A stretch of DNA of 64,000 bases from Kordia sp. (lineage in GTDB: Bacteria; Bacteroidota; Bacteroidia; Flavobacteriales; Flavobacteriaceae): the NCBI GenBank assembly GCA_002733415.1, contig NVVR01000005.1:83336-147335 (forward strand), given 5' to 3'. Shown piece after piece: positions 19,501-28,284 of the stretch. The translations under genes were made by a program, and so were the position numbers. The notes under the pieces were generated by a model that ran no database searches, was not told the origin of the DNA, and was given only the letters and a program-made list of their open reading frames with translations. How positions within the stretch are numbered: the first letter of the stretch is position 1; each line of letters begins with the position of its first letter.

Positions 19501-20335
19501 TATCAAGAGTTGTATCACGGTCTAATACTATTTCATTTCTTTCTATAGATACTACTTCACCAGTATCCTCATCAACGAAATCCTCATGCCATGTATTTAA
19601 TACACGAGCAGCTAATTTACGTCCTAAATATTTTTTAAGACCAGTTTTGCTTACTTTAACTTCATCAGCTAAATCAAACAATTCTAGAATGTCTTTATCA
19701 CGTTCAAAACCAATAGCTCTGAATAGTGTTGTAACAGGTAATTTTTTCTTTCTATCAATGTACGCATACATTACTTGATTGATGTCTGTCGCAAATTCTA
19801 TCCAAGAACCTTTAAAAGGAATTACTCTGGCAGAATATAACTTAGTTCCGTTTGCATGGAATGATTGTCCAAAGAAAACCCCTGGTGATCTATGCAATTG
19901 CGATACAATTACACGCTCTGCACCATTGATACAAAAAGTACCACTTGGCGTCATATAAGGGATAGTACCTAAGTATACATCTTGAACAATTGTTTCGAAA
20001 TCTTCGTGTTCTGCATCAGTACAATACAGTTTCAACCTTGCCTTTAAAGGAACACAATACGTCAATCCTCTTTCAATACATTCTTGAAGAGAATAACGTG
20101 GTGGATCCACAAAATAGTCAAGGAATTCTAATACAAATTGATTTCTGGTATCTGTAATCGGAAAATTTTCCAAGAAAGTATTATACAAACCCTCATTACC
20201 TCTTTCGTCAGATTTTGTTTCCAGTTGGAAAAAATCTTGGAATGATTTAATTTGAATATCTAGGAAATCTGGATAGTCAGGTCTGTTTAGCACAGATGAA
20301 AAACTTAATCTTTCGTTTGGCGTTGCTAACATCAA
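16520..20335 (-). CDS. rpoB: DNA-directed RNA polymerase subunit beta
   Basis: The 1271-residue protein carries typical beta signatures: the rifampicin-region pattern [17 protein letters not shown] and [26 protein letters not shown], and the C-terminal [24 protein letters not shown]. Two adjacent ATGs (20333-20335 and 20330-20332) can start it. It is separated from rplL by a 124-bp spacer with two hairpins that may modulate readthrough. Confidence 0.97.
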   Translation of the reverse strand: MMLATPNERLSFSSVLNRPDYPDFLDIQIKSFQDFFQLETKSDERGNEGLYNTFLENFPITDTRNQFVLEFLDYFVDPPRYSLQECIERGLTYCVPLKARLKLYCTDAEHEDFETIVQDVYLGTIPYMTPSGTFCINGAERVIVSQLHRSPGVFFGQSFHANGTKLYSARVIPFKGSWIEFATDINQVMYAYIDRKKKLPVTTLFRAIGFERDKDILELFDLADEVKVSKTGLKKYLGRKLAARVLNTWHEDFVDEDTGEVVSIERNEIVLDRDTTLDKDNIEEILEAEVKTILLHKEDGQSGQYAIIHNTLQKDPTNSEKEAVEHIYRQLRNAEPPDEETARGIIDKLFFSDQRYNLGEVGRFRMNKKLGLDIDMDKRVLTKLDIITIIKYLIELINSKAEIDDIDHLSNRRVRTVGEQLSSQFGVGLSRMARTIRERMNVRDNEVFTPIDLINAKTLSSVINSFFGTNQLSQFMDQTNPLGEITHKRRLSALGPGGLSRERAGFEVRDVHYTHYGRLCPIETPEGPNIGLISSLAVYAKVNSLGFLETPYRKVVDGVVDLETTPTYLSAEEEEGMKIAQANNPIEANGKITDEKIIARMEGDFPVATPSEINYADVSPNQIASISASLIPFLEHDDANRALMGSNMMRQAVPLLRPEAPIVGTGLERRVAQDSRVLINAEGVGEVQYVDADMITIVYDRTEEEALVSFDSNIKTYNLIKFRKTNQGTSINLKPIVKIGDKVKLGQVLCEGYATQQGELALGRNMKVAFMPWKGYNFEDAIVISEKVVREDIFTSIHIDEYSLDVRDTKLGDEELTNDIPNVSEEATKDLDENGMIRIGAEVNPGDILIGKITPKGESDPTPEEKLLRAIFGDKAGDVKDASLKASASLHGVVINKKLFARLVKDKRRRNQDKEELQAVELKFESKFESLKTVLIDKLFTIVNGKTAQGVFNDLGEEVLPKGKKFSQKMLNSVDDYAHLVSGTWTTDKQANGFVKDLLHNYKIKVSDLQGALRRAKFTIAIGDELPAGIIKLAKIYVAKKRKLKVGDKMAGRHGNKGIVARIVRQEDMPFLEDGTPVDIVLNPLGVPSRMNIGQIYETVLGWAGQKLGRKYATPIFDGATLDQINEITDEAGVPRFGHTHLYDGGTGERFDQAATVGIIYMLKLGHMVDDKMHARSIGPYSLITQQPLGGKAQFGGQRFGEMEVWALEAYGASATLREILTVKSDDVIGRAKTYEAIVKGEPMPEPGLPESFNVLMHELKGLSLDIRLEE

Positions 20336-20366
20336 TATTTAGAAATTATATTAAAAAAAATAATTC

Positions 20367-20437
20367 AAAAAAAAAGCGTACTTTTATTATACGCAAAATG
20401 GTTTAGGCCTATGGGAGACTATCCCAAGACCTAAACC
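20367..20437 (-). promoter_or_regulatory. rplL-rpoB intergenic hairpins (possible attenuator or processing site)
   Basis: Two structures lie in the spacer. One is a nested stem: GGTTTAGG (20400-20407) with CCTAAACC (20430-20437), enclosing TGGGA/TCCCA (20412-20416 with 20422-20426). The other is a 5-bp stem GCGTA/TACGC (20376-20380 with 20390-20394) followed, on the minus strand, by nine T (20367-20375). The second has the form of a weak intrinsic terminator. E. coli has a partial attenuator and an RNase III site at the same place; equivalence here is inference. Confidence 0.5.
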
Positions 20438-20459
20438 TTTGTATGCTAAAGAGTAAAAA

Positions 20460-20834
20460 TTACTTTAACTCTACTTCAGCTCCAGCTTCTTCTAATTGAG
20501 CTTTTAAAGCTTCAGCTTCGTCCTTAGAAACACCTTCTTTGATTGGTGCTGGTGCACTATCAACGATACCTTTAGCTTCTTTTAATCCTAATCCAGTTAA
20601 TTCCTTAACTAATTTTACTACTGCAAGTTTAGAACCTCCAGCTGCTTTTAAGATTACGTCAAATTCAGTTTGAGCTTCAGCTTCTTCACCTCCAGCACCT
20701 CCACCAGCAGCAACAGCTACAGCAGCAGCAGCAGGCTCAATACCGTACTCATCTTTTAATATAGTTGCTAAATCGTTAACTTCTTTTACTGTTAAGTTTA
20801 CTAATTGTTCTGCGAAATCTTTTAAATCTGCCAT
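20460..20834 (-). CDS. rplL: 50S ribosomal protein L7/L12
   Basis: The 124-residue stalk protein has an N-terminal dimerisation helix ([19 protein letters not shown]), an Ala/Gly-rich hinge around residues 35-50, and the C-terminal factor-binding domain ending [20 protein letters not shown]. It recruits translational GTPases such as the EF-Tu encoded in this unit. It follows rplJ by about 65 bp. Confidence 0.97.
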   Translation of the reverse strand: MADLKDFAEQLVNLTVKEVNDLATILKDEYGIEPAAAAVAVAAGGGAGGEEAEAQTEFDVILKAAGGSKLAVVKLVKELTGLGLKEAKGIVDSAPAPIKEGVSKDEAEALKAQLEEAGAEVELK

Positions 20835-20899
20835 TTTCTATCGTTTTAAAATGTTGTAATTATTATAATTTGTTATTAAGTGCGTACGCGCTATATTGT

Positions 20900-21415
20900 C
20901 TATTTTTCAGACAATGTTTTAAGAATTCCTGCGATTTTACCTCCACTTGATTTAAGTGCTGATATAACGTTTTTAGCAGGCGATTGTAACAATCCTATGA
21001 TTTCTCCAATCAATTCTTCTTTAGACTTAATGTCTACTAATACATCTAACTGATCGTCACCAATGAATACCGCTTGTTCAACGAAAGCCCCTTTTAATAA
21101 AGGTAATTGCGTTTTTTTACGGAATGCTTTGATCACTTTAGCTGGAGCATTTCCAGTTTCAGAAAACAATAAAGATGAATTTCCTTTCAATACAGAAGGA
21201 AGGTCACCGAAATCTTTATCTGAAGCCTCCATTGCTTTTGCTAACAATGTATTTTTAACTACTGCTAAAGATACATTAGCTTTAAAACAAGCTCTTCTTA
21301 AATTAGAAGTGTCACCTGCATTTAAACCTGAGATATCAGCAACATATATATTAGCATTCTCAGCTAACTGAGCAGTTAAGTCTTCTATTACTTGTGATTT
21401 TTCTTCTCTGTTCAT
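20900..21415 (-). CDS. rplJ: 50S ribosomal protein L10
   Basis: The 171-residue stalk base protein anchors L7/L12 dimers. It begins MNREEKSQVIEDLTAQL and contains LRRACFKANVSLAVVKNTLLAKA, as usual for L10. Its position between rplA and rplL is standard. In other bacteria L10-L12 represses its own translation by binding the rplJ leader; the 23-bp rplA-rplJ gap seen here leaves little room for that. Confidence 0.96.
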   Translation of the reverse strand: MNREEKSQVIEDLTAQLAENANIYVADISGLNAGDTSNLRRACFKANVSLAVVKNTLLAKAMEASDKDFGDLPSVLKGNSSLLFSETGNAPAKVIKAFRKKTQLPLLKGAFVEQAVFIGDDQLDVLVDIKSKEELIGEIIGLLQSPAKNVISALKSSGGKIAGILKTLSEK

Positions 21416-21438
21416 AATATAAAGTTTTTAACTACTAA

Positions 21439-22134
21439 TTAAAGAACTGTGTCTTTTGAAGTCATTTCAATAGACGGACTCATAGTACTTGACATGAACA
21501 TAGATTTCACGTAAGTTCCTTTAGCCGCTACTGGCTTTAACTTCATTAGCATTTGAATTAATTCGTTTGTGTTTTCTTCAATTTTCACAGCATCAAAAGA
21601 CACTTTTCCAACTGATGCATGCACGATACCAGTTTTATCAACTTTAAAGTCAATCTTACCAGCTTTAACTTCGGTCACTGCTTTAGCAACATCCATAGTT
21701 ACCGTACCTGTTTTTGGGTTAGGCATAAGACCACGAGGCCCTAATACACGTCCTAAAGGACCTAACTTACCCATTACAGAAGGCATAGTGATGATTACAT
21801 CAACGTCAGTCCAACCAGCCTTAATTTTATCTAAGTACTCTTGTAAACCAACATAATCAGCTCCAGCTGCAGTAGCTTCCGCCTCTTTATCTGGAGTAAC
21901 TAATGCCAATACTTTAATATCTTTCCCTGTACCATGTGGTAATGTTACCACACCCCTAACCATTTGGTTAGCTTTACGAGGATCTACACCTAATCTTACT
22001 GCTACATCTACTGACGCATCAAAATTAGCGTTTGTAATTTCTTTTACTAAAACAGAAGCTTCAGATACATTGTAAGTTCTACTCTGATCCAATTTCGCTT
22101 TTGCTTCTTTTTGCTTTTTTGTTAATCTTGCCAT
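21439..22134 (-). CDS. rplA: 50S ribosomal protein L1
   Basis: The 231-residue protein has the L1 signature in [34 protein letters not shown] (about residues 110-145). It binds 23S rRNA at the L1 stalk and in other bacteria also its own mRNA upstream of rplK. It starts 18 bp after the rplK stop. Confidence 0.97.
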   Translation of the reverse strand: MARLTKKQKEAKAKLDQSRTYNVSEASVLVKEITNANFDASVDVAVRLGVDPRKANQMVRGVVTLPHGTGKDIKVLALVTPDKEAEATAAGADYVGLQEYLDKIKAGWTDVDVIITMPSVMGKLGPLGRVLGPRGLMPNPKTGTVTMDVAKAVTEVKAGKIDFKVDKTGIVHASVGKVSFDAVKIEENTNELIQMLMKLKPVAAKGTYVKSMFMSSTMSPSIEMTSKDTVL

Positions 22135-22152
22135 TTTTAAAATACTTTTAGA

Positions 22153-22593
22153 TTAATTAGGAGCATCTCCACCAGAAACAGTTAAACCCATAGAACGCGC
22201 AGTACCTGCTATCATTCTCATTGCTGATTCGATTTTGAAGGCATTTAAATCTACCATCTTATCTTCAGCAATAGCTTTAACTTGATCCCAAGAAACATTA
22301 GCTACTTTTTTTCTGTTTGGCTCTCCTGAACCTTTTTTAATTTTTGCTGCTTCCATTAATTGAACTGCTGCAGGTGGTGTCTTGATTACAAATTCAAATG
22401 ATTTGTCTTTGTAAACAGAAATTGCAACTGGAAGTATCTTACCTTGTTTATCCTGTGTACGAGCATTAAACTGCTTACAGAATTCCATGATATTTACACC
22501 AGCAGCACCTAGAGCGGGTCCAACCGGTGGCGACGGATTCGCTGCACCTCCCCTAACTTGTAGCTTAACTACCTTACTTAACTCTTTTGCCAT
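22153..22593 (-). CDS. rplK: 50S ribosomal protein L11
   Basis: The 146-residue protein begins [23 protein letters not shown] with the conserved Pro-rich loop [22 protein letters not shown]. The C-terminal rRNA-binding domain ends [14 protein letters not shown]. It forms part of the GTPase-associated centre. It follows nusG by about 70 bp. Confidence 0.97.
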   Translation of the reverse strand: MAKELSKVVKLQVRGGAANPSPPVGPALGAAGVNIMEFCKQFNARTQDKQGKILPVAISVYKDKSFEFVIKTPPAAVQLMEAAKIKKGSGEPNRKKVANVSWDQVKAIAEDKMVDLNAFKIESAMRMIAGTARSMGLTVSGGDAPN

Positions 22594-22665
22594 TGTTTAA
22601 ATTTTAGTGTCTTTACTATTTTGAAGCATAAAGACTTTAATAAATAATATATTTGTGTAACAATA

Positions 22666-23199
22666 TTATACTTTTTCAACTTGCATAAAACTCAACTCTA
22701 ACGGTGTTTTTCTTCCGAAAATCTTAACCATTACTTCAAGTTTACGCTTTTCATCATTAACCTTTTCAATTGTACCATTGAAACCATTAAAAGGACCATC
22801 AATTACCTTGATAATCTCCCCTATGTCAAACGGTATAAGAACACTATCCGACTGAACAGCTAACTCATCAACCTTACCTAACATTCTGTTGACTTCTGAC
22901 TTCCTTAAGGGAACAGGATCTCCTCCTTTAACTTCTCCTAAAAAACCAATAACCCCATTTATCGATCTGATAACATGAGGCACTTCACCAACCAAGCTAG
23001 CTTTAACCATTATATAACCAGAGAAATAAACCTTCTCCTTACTTACTTTTTTTCCATTACGAATTTGAATAACTTTCTCAGTAGGCACTAATACCTCCTC
23101 AACAAACTCACTTAACCCTAGTCTAGAAATTTCAGTTTCAATATAATCCTTAACTTTATGTTCTTTACCACTAATGGCTCTAACTACATACCAATTCAT
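22666..23199 (-). CDS. nusG: Transcription termination/antitermination factor NusG
   Basis: The 177-residue protein has the NGN domain start MNWYVVRAISGKEHKVKDYIE and the GYIMVKA strand. The C-terminal KOW domain contains GEIIKVIDGPFNGFNGTIEKVN. It couples RNA polymerase to Rho or the ribosome. It follows secE by 15 bp. Confidence 0.97.
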   Translation of the reverse strand: MNWYVVRAISGKEHKVKDYIETEISRLGLSEFVEEVLVPTEKVIQIRNGKKVSKEKVYFSGYIMVKASLVGEVPHVIRSINGVIGFLGEVKGGDPVPLRKSEVNRMLGKVDELAVQSDSVLIPFDIGEIIKVIDGPFNGFNGTIEKVNDEKRKLEVMVKIFGRKTPLELSFMQVEKV

Positions 23200-23214
23200 A
23201 ATACCACTTTATTA

Positions 23215-23397
23215 TTAGTTCATCAAATTGAAATACCCTTCAATCACTCTAGTAAAAACAGTATCCACTCCCCATATAGCAAGAGAAAAAAGAATAGAAA
23301 AAACAGCTACTATAATAGTTAACTTCTGTGCTTTAACCAATGTAGGCCAAGTCACATTATTTTTCAACTCTCCAAAAGATTCTTTTATATAACTCAT
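23215..23397 (-). CDS. secE: Preprotein translocase subunit SecE
   Basis: A single-helix SecE of about 60 residues starts MSYIKESFGELKNNVTWPTL, with the amphipathic segment preceding a membrane helix (IIVAVFSILFSLAIWGVDTVF). The frame extends to 23421, but the extra eight residues run into the tRNA-Trp gene, so the ATG at 23395-23397 is preferred. Confidence 0.93.
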   Translation of the reverse strand: MSYIKESFGELKNNVTWPTLVKAQKLTIIVAVFSILFSLAIWGVDTVFTRVIEGYFNLMN

Positions 23398-23418
23398 TTC
23401 GCTTATAATTAGCATTCG

Positions 23419-23491
23419 CACGGGATGAGAGACTCGAACTCACGACACCTGGTTTTGGAGACCAGTGCTCTACCAACTGAGCTAATCCCGT
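23419..23491 (-). tRNA. tRNA-Trp (anticodon CCA)
   Basis: The acceptor stem ACGGGAT/ATCCCGT is followed by T8-A9 and the D-arm GCTCAGTTGGTAGAGC. The anticodon arm CTGGT-CTCCAAA-ACCAG reads CCA. The discriminator is G, as expected for tRNA-Trp. It lies between tuf and secE, the usual position in Bacteroidota. Confidence 0.95.
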
Positions 23492-23549
23492 ATTAGAAAG
23501 ATGTCTCGACAATGTCAAGACACCTTCTCTTATAAATTAAATTCTAGAA

Positions 23550-24737
23550 TTAATCTAAAATCTCTGTTACTTGTCCTGCACCTACAGTCCTACCACCTTC
23601 ACGGATAGCGAAACGTAAACCAACATTCATAGCAATTGCAGCGTGCAACTCAACAGTAATTGTTAAGTTATCACCAGGCATTACCATTTCAACTCCTTCA
23701 GGTAACGTAATAGTCCCTGTTACATCAGTTGTACGTACGTAAAACTGTGGACGGTAGTTGTTATGGAATGGAGTATGACGTCCACCCTCTTCTTTCTTAA
23801 GAACATAAACCTCTGCTTTAAACTTAGCATGAGGAGTTACAGAACCTGTTTTACAGATTACCATTCCTCTTTTAATATCTTCTTTTGCTATACCTCTTAA
23901 CAAGATACCTGCATTATCTCCAGCCTCACCTCTATCTAAGATTTGACGGAACATTTCAATACCTGTAATAGTAGAAGTTAACTTTTCAGCACCCATACCA
24001 ATAATATCTACAGTATCTCCAGTGTTAGCAATTCCAGTTTCGATACGTCCAGTTGCTACTGTACCACGACCTGTAATTGAAAATACATCTTCAATAGGCA
24101 TTAAGAAATCTTTATCAATCTCTCTTAATGGCTCTTCGATCCAAGTATCACAAGCTTCCATTAAATCAAGAATAGCTTGAGTCCATTTTGGATCATCATT
24201 TAAACCTCCTAAAGCAGAACCTGCTATAACCGGTCCATTATCTCCATCATAATCATAGAAAGAAAGCAATTCTCTTACTTCCATCTCAACTAACTCTAAT
24301 AATTCTTCATCATCAACTAAATCAACTTTGTTCATGAAAACAACTATTCTTGGAATACCTACTTGCTTCCCTAATAAGATATGCTCTCTAGTTTGAGGCA
24401 TAGGTCCATCAGTTGCAGCAACTACTAATATAGCACCATCCATTTGAGCAGCACCAGTTACCATGTTCTTTACGTAATCCGCGTGACCTGGACAGTCAAC
24501 GTGAGCGTAATGACGATTAGCAGTAGCATACTCTACGTGAGATGTATTTATTGTAATTCCTCTTTCTTTTTCTTCTGGTGCGTTATCGATTTGATCGAAA
24601 TCCTTCACATCACAGAAACCAGCTTTTGCCAATACCGTAGTAATAGCAGCAGTTAATGTAGTTTTACCGTGATCTACGTGCCCAATTGTACCAATGTTTA
24701 AATGTGGTTTCGAGCGGTCAAAAGTTCCTTTAGCCAT
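23550..24737 (-). CDS. tuf: Elongation factor Tu
   Basis: The 395-residue GTPase delivers aminoacyl-tRNA to the ribosome. G1 is GHVDHGKTT (residues 19-27), the switch includes [13 protein letters not shown]3 is DCPGHADY and G4 is NKVD. The C-terminal domains end in [20 protein letters not shown]. It is embedded among tRNA genes that would be processed from the same transcript. Confidence 0.97.
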   Translation of the reverse strand: MAKGTFDRSKPHLNIGTIGHVDHGKTTLTAAITTVLAKAGFCDVKDFDQIDNAPEEKERGITINTSHVEYATANRHYAHVDCPGHADYVKNMVTGAAQMDGAILVVAATDGPMPQTREHILLGKQVGIPRIVVFMNKVDLVDDEELLELVEMEVRELLSFYDYDGDNGPVIAGSALGGLNDDPKWTQAILDLMEACDTWIEEPLREIDKDFLMPIEDVFSITGRGTVATGRIETGIANTGDTVDIIGMGAEKLTSTITGIEMFRQILDRGEAGDNAGILLRGIAKEDIKRGMVICKTGSVTPHAKFKAEVYVLKKEEGGRHTPFHNNYRPQFYVRTTDVTGTITLPEGVEMVMPGDNLTITVELHAAIAMNVGLRFAIREGGRTVGAGQVTEILD

Positions 24738-24813
24738 GATTATTAATTTTTATTCTTAGTTATTATAATTAGTGTTTATTCTATACTACTTCATTCTCAC
24801 CAAACTCTTTCCG

Positions 24814-24886
24814 AGCCAATGACCGGATTTGAACCGGTGACCTCATCCCTACCAAGGATGCGCTCTACCATCTGAGCTACACCGGC
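24814..24886 (-). tRNA. tRNA-Thr (anticodon GGT)
   Basis: The acceptor GCCGGTG pairs with CATTGGC (two G-U pairs). The anticodon arm CATCC-TTGGTAG-GGATG reads GGT, and the T-arm contains GGTTCAAATCC. It lies directly upstream of tuf. CCA is not encoded. Confidence 0.95.
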
Positions 24887-24952
24887 GTTGAATTTACAAT
24901 ACTGAATTCTGACTTACATCATAAATCAAAATTAGCAACGCGTAAATTCTTG

Positions 24953-25025
24953 AGCGAGAGACCAGGTTCGAACTGGCGACATTCAGCTTGGAAGGCTGAC
25001 GCTCTACCAGCTGAGCTACTCTCGC
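24953..25025 (-). tRNA. tRNA-Gly (anticodon TCC)
   Basis: The acceptor GCGAGAG/CTCTCGC is followed by the D-arm GCTCAGCTGGTAGAGC. The anticodon arm TCAGC-CTTCCAA-GCTGA reads TCC. Confidence 0.95.
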
Positions 25026-25094
25026 GAATTTAAAACCTTTCATCAATGTCCAAAAGTTGAAGCTTGACGCATTGACTACTCAGTTTTAAAAATC

Positions 25095-25119
25095 GTATTC
25101 CCGTTTACACGGAAATTCT
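25095..25119. repeat. REP-like palindrome in the tRNA spacer
   Basis: ATTCCCGTTTACACGGAAAT lies between tRNA-Tyr and tRNA-Gly. It resembles the GATTCCC...GGGAATGAC palindromes at 46065 and 59495, although less perfect. Confidence 0.35.
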
Positions 25120-25121
25120 GG

Positions 25122-25204
25122 TGGGGAGAGTAGGATTCGAACCTACGAAGTCGAAAGACAGCGGAGTTACAGTCCGCCCCGTTTGGCCACTCTGGAATCT
25201 CCCC
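25122..25204 (-). tRNA. tRNA-Tyr (anticodon GTA)
   Basis: The acceptor GGGGAGA/TCTCCCC, a long variable arm and the anticodon arm GCGGA-CTGTAAC-TCCGC (GTA) identify a class II tRNA-Tyr. The genome encodes CCA directly after the discriminator (25119-25121 on the minus strand); I do not see this for the other tRNAs here. Confidence 0.95.
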
Positions 25205-25248
25205 AAAATTTTATTTTCAATAATTTAAAGAACTTACTCTTTTTATAG

Positions 25249-25322
25249 AGCCGATGAAGGGACTCGAACCCCCGACCTGCTGATTACAAATCAGCTGCTC
25301 TAGCCAGCTGAGCTACATCGGC
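25249..25322 (-). tRNA. tRNA-Thr (anticodon TGT), third copy
   Basis: Same anticodon arm (TTTGTAA loop, TGT) as the copies at 7261 and 7454, but the D-loop and T-arm carry substitutions (GGGGGTTCGAGTCCCTT). It is the first gene of the tRNA-tuf-ribosomal unit. Confidence 0.95.
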
Positions 25323-25329
25323 TTTTAAA

Positions 25330-25357
25330 AAATAAAAAAGCCCACTATTTCTAGCGG
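25330..25357 (-). terminator. Hairpin with T-run between the unit promoter and the first tRNA
   Basis: On the minus strand GTCCGCTA-GAAA-TAGTGGGC (two G-U pairs, GAAA tetraloop) is followed by TTTTTT. It lies between the promoter at 25362-25390 and tRNA-Thr. It could terminate hpf transcripts or act as an attenuator in the leader of the tRNA-tuf unit. Confidence 0.55.
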
Positions 25358-25361
25358 ACTG

Positions 25362-25390
25362 CAAATGTATGTAATAATTCTTTTTTACAA
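25362..25390 (-). promoter_or_regulatory. Promoter of the tRNA-tuf-ribosomal unit
   Basis: On the minus strand TTG (25388-25390) and TACATTTG (25362-25369) have an 18-nt spacer, a complete match to the Bacteroidota consensus, about 40 bp upstream of the first tRNA. Confidence 0.65.
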
Positions 25391-25412
25391 AACTATTTTT
25401 GCCTTTTTTTCT

Positions 25413-25715
25413 CTAAGCATGTGCTCTTAATTTTTCTTTTCGCTTTTTTAACAACCTTTCTAATGACTGAGAAGCCAAATCTGCCCCTTCTTCAAATGAT
25501 TTACATTGCTTTTTTACGACATACGAATCTCCAGGTACAGTTATTTTAGCTTCAAAAATTTTATTATCTTTTTCACTCTTATTTTCTACCTTTAAATATA
25601 CATCTGCACAGATGACCTTATCAAAAAACTGATCTAATCTATCCATCTTCTTCTGTACAAAATCTACCAATGACTGGTCTGCCACAAAATTTACCGACTG
25701 TGTGTTTACTTTCAT
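25413..25715 (-). CDS. hpf: Ribosome hibernation-promoting factor (short HPF/YfiA family)
   Basis: The 100-residue protein starts MKVNTQSVNFVADQSLVDFV. The beta-strand/helix layout and the basic end SLERLLKKRKEKLRAHA fit the short HPF/YfiA class that binds the 30S A/P sites in stationary phase. The long C-terminal dimerisation domain is absent. It lies 25 bp downstream of the recombinase gene on the same strand. Confidence 0.85.
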   Translation of the reverse strand: MKVNTQSVNFVADQSLVDFVQKKMDRLDQFFDKVICADVYLKVENKSEKDNKIFEAKITVPGDSYVVKKQCKSFEEGADLASQSLERLLKKRKEKLRAHA

Positions 25716-25740
25716 ATTCTTTATGCTTTAAAAGTGAGTA

Positions 25741-26637
25741 TTAGGTTTTAACGTTTCGCGGATGAGACTTTCTATACACTTCTTTCAACTTCGCCATACT
25801 ATTATGCACGTATATTTGCGTAGCTGCAAGACTTGTATGACCAAGTAATTCCTTAACCGCATTTAAATCCGCCCCTTCGTTTAGTAAATGAGTCGCAAAG
25901 GTATGTCGTAAAACATGCGGACTCTTTTTCATCTTAGAAGAAGCTCTACTAAAGTACAAATTTATTACTCGATACACAAGTGAATCATAAATTTTAGCTC
26001 CCTTTTTCGTCAAAAACAAACTATCTATTTCTATTTCAACCAACAAGTCCTCCCTAACCTTTAAATACCTCTTTAAGCTATCAATTAAAACTGTCGTTAA
26101 CGGTATTATTCGTTCCTTATTTCTTTTCCCCAGAACCTTAATTGTTTTAACTACCAAATCAACATCTTTCAAAGTCAACCCTATAAGTTCCGCTTTTCGT
26201 ATCCCTGTAGCATAAAACAACTCAATCATAAACTTATCTCGCTCCCCCTCATAAGAATCTTCAAACTCAACATCCTCCAAAACCTTTTCCATTTCATTTA
26301 CCGAAAATGGAACTTGAATTTTCTTAGAAACCTTTAACGCCTTATGCTTTAATAATGGCGAAACCTTTATTAACTCAACCTTTAACAGAAACTTATAATA
26401 ACTCTTTAAAGAAGCTATCTTCCTATTAACAGTTCTATTACTAACTTTTGCTTCCAGCAACTCAACTATCCAGCTTCTAATTTGAGGATACACACAGTCT
26501 TTCACTTCCCCTGAATCAAACTCATTACTACAAAAGACAGCAAACGACTCTAGATCTTTTGTATACGCCAAAACCGTATGAGGCGAACACTTCTTTTCAA
26601 GAGATAAATAATTGAGGTAATCCGAAAATTGAGACAT
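25741..26637 (-). CDS. Tyrosine recombinase, XerC/XerD type
   Basis: The 298-residue protein has an N-terminal SAM-like core-binding domain (residues 1-85) and a catalytic domain with the full set Arg147 (GIRKAEL), Lys171, His241-x2-Arg244 (HVLRHTF), His267 (LLGHTS) and Tyr276. Length and position between rpsU and hpf fit a chromosomal Xer enzyme for dimer resolution rather than a phage integrase. Whether it is XerC or XerD cannot be told here. Its ATG abuts the rpsU terminator. Confidence 0.88.
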   Translation of the reverse strand: MSQFSDYLNYLSLEKKCSPHTVLAYTKDLESFAVFCSNEFDSGEVKDCVYPQIRSWIVELLEAKVSNRTVNRKIASLKSYYKFLLKVELIKVSPLLKHKALKVSKKIQVPFSVNEMEKVLEDVEFEDSYEGERDKFMIELFYATGIRKAELIGLTLKDVDLVVKTIKVLGKRNKERIIPLTTVLIDSLKRYLKVREDLLVEIEIDSLFLTKKGAKIYDSLVYRVINLYFSRASSKMKKSPHVLRHTFATHLLNEGADLNAVKELLGHTSLAATQIYVHNSMAKLKEVYRKSHPRNVKT

Positions 26638-26639
26638 AA

Positions 26640-26677
26640 AAAAAACCGTTTAATACCAAAGGTACTAAACGGTTTTA
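26640..26677 (-). terminator. Terminator of rpsU
   Basis: On the minus strand AAAACCGTTTAGTACC pairs with GGTATTAAACGGTTTT across a 3-nt loop and is followed by T-rich sequence. It lies immediately before the recombinase start codon. Confidence 0.8.
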
Positions 26678-26696
26678 CAACTATTCTTAAATGAGA

Positions 26697-26891
26697 CTAG
26701 ATTTCTTCCTGATCTCTTAATCCTTGAATGTACTGAGCTTTTTTCATTTTTACTCTGTTTTCGATAGAAGGTTTAGCGAAATATCTTCTTTCTCTAAGTG
26801 ATTTCTTCGTTCCAGTACGATCAAATTTTCTCTTGTAGCGCTTTAAAGCTCTATCAATGTTTTCTCCGTCTTTAATTGGTATAATTAACAT
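26697..26891 (-). CDS. rpsU: 30S ribosomal protein S21
   Basis: The 64-residue basic protein begins MLIIPIKDGENIDRALKRYKRKF and contains the S21 run RERRYFAKPS. It is followed by its own terminator and then by the recombinase gene. Confidence 0.95.
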   Translation of the reverse strand: MLIIPIKDGENIDRALKRYKRKFDRTGTKKSLRERRYFAKPSIENRVKMKKAQYIQGLRDQEEI

Positions 26892-27018
26892 AAGTCTTAA
26901 CCTCCTCTCTTTTAGCGTTCAGCTTGCAAATATAAAACTTAATTAATAACTGACTAGTAATAATTAGTAATTATTTCGCTTAGCTCAATATATTTCTCTG
27001 CAACAACTTAATTTGATA

Positions 27019-27066
27019 TTATGTTGCTGGTTTATAACCCTTCTTATCGATTACCAATTTAGTGAT
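27019..27066 (-). pseudogene. Remnant of an acyl-CoA dehydrogenase C-terminus
   Basis: The minus strand reads ITKLVIDKKGYKPAT-stop, nearly identical to the end of the intact acyl-CoA dehydrogenase just upstream (IAKLVIDKKEYKPAT-stop). DNA similarity continues a little into the 3' flank. No further coding sequence precedes it. It is the tail of a lost second copy or a partial tandem duplication. Confidence 0.75.
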
Positions 27067-27105
27067 ATACAAAAATGTGTTTTCGAAAAACTAATAATCA
27101 AATTA

Positions 27106-28272
27106 TTACGTCGCCGGTTTATATTCCTTTTTGTCGATTACTAGTTTTGCGATAATCTCTTTTAAAATTTCCGATGTTCCTCCTCCAATAGGACCTAAAC
27201 GACTATCTCTTAATAAACGCGCCATAGGATATTCTTCCATATACCCATAACCACCTAATAACTGCAAGCACTCATAAATAACTTCATCAGCCATTTTAGT
27301 AGATGCCAACTTAGACATTGTAGCTTCTTTAACAACATACTCACCATCATTCAAACGCTTAGCAACTGAGTAATTAAACTCTTTACATATTTCCATTTGA
27401 GTTGAGGCGTCAGCTATTTTGTGACGTAACACCTGAAAAGTATCTATTGTTTTACCAAAAGCCGTACGTTCAGACATATACTGCACCGCATAATCAATTG
27501 CATATTCCGCTCTTGCATGCGAGTTAATCGCCATAATTAAACGCTCTAAAGCAAAATGTTGCATAATATACGGAAACCCTTGATTTTCTTCACCCATTAA
27601 ATTAGATGCAGGAATAATAACATTATCAAATGCTATTTCAGCAGTATCAGACGCTCTCCAACCTAACTTATCTAATTTAGTAGCAGATATACCAGGTGTA
27701 TCCCTATCCACAACAAAAATACTCATTCCTCTCCCTCCTAACTCAGGAGCGGTTTTAGCTGCAACAATTAAATAATCGCTATATATTCCGTTTGTAATAA
27801 AAGTCTTTGAACCATTTATCACATACGTATCTTCTTTTTTAACTGCTGTTGTACGCATTCCCGCAACATCAGACCCTCCAAAAGGCTCAGTAATACACAA
27901 ACACCCTATTTTATCACCTAAAGCACTTGGCTCTAAATACTTCTTTTTAATATCATGATCACCCTCTTTATTCAAATGAGTCATTGCCAAGTAAGCATGC
28001 GCCCACATGTTTGCTGCAAATCCACTTGAGTTGATTTTCTGCATTTCTTCTAAGAAAATCACAGTATAAAATAAATCTAAATCTAACCCACCATACTCTT
28101 CTGGTGTAGCCAAACCAAAATACCCCATATCACCAAACTTCTTCCAGATGAATCGCTCAACAGCACCAGTTTTTTCCCATTTATCTATGTGCGGAACTAC
28201 TTCCTTTTTTAAAAAATCCTGAAGACTTTCTCTAAAAAGCTGATGTTCTTCTGTAAAATATCTTTTATCCAT
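27106..28272 (-). CDS. Acyl-CoA dehydrogenase
   Basis: The 388-residue flavoenzyme oxidises acyl-CoA to the 2-enoyl-CoA with electron transfer to ETF. The FAD-contacting motif CITEPFGGSDVAGM is near residues 126-139, and the C-terminal QLLGGYGYMEEYPMARLLRDSR with GGGTSEIL follows the family pattern. The MCAD-type catalytic Glu position reads GGGT. The likely base is Glu243 in FALERL, as in isovaleryl- or long-chain-type enzymes. Substrate is not determined. A remnant of a second copy lies directly downstream. Confidence 0.9.
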   Translation of the reverse strand: MDKRYFTEEHQLFRESLQDFLKKEVVPHIDKWEKTGAVERFIWKKFGDMGYFGLATPEEYGGLDLDLFYTVIFLEEMQKINSSGFAANMWAHAYLAMTHLNKEGDHDIKKKYLEPSALGDKIGCLCITEPFGGSDVAGMRTTAVKKEDTYVINGSKTFITNGIYSDYLIVAAKTAPELGGRGMSIFVVDRDTPGISATKLDKLGWRASDTAEIAFDNVIIPASNLMGEENQGFPYIMQHFALERLIMAINSHARAEYAIDYAVQYMSERTAFGKTIDTFQVLRHKIADASTQMEICKEFNYSVAKRLNDGEYVVKEATMSKLASTKMADEVIYECLQLLGGYGYMEEYPMARLLRDSRLGPIGGGTSEILKEIIAKLVIDKKEYKPAT

Positions 28273-28284
28273 AACTACTCTGGT

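Noticed and set aside
25741..26637. Tyrosine recombinase as a sign of an integrated element
   Set aside because: It has Xer length and sits in a housekeeping neighbourhood (rpsU, hpf) with no attachment-site duplication or phage genes seen.
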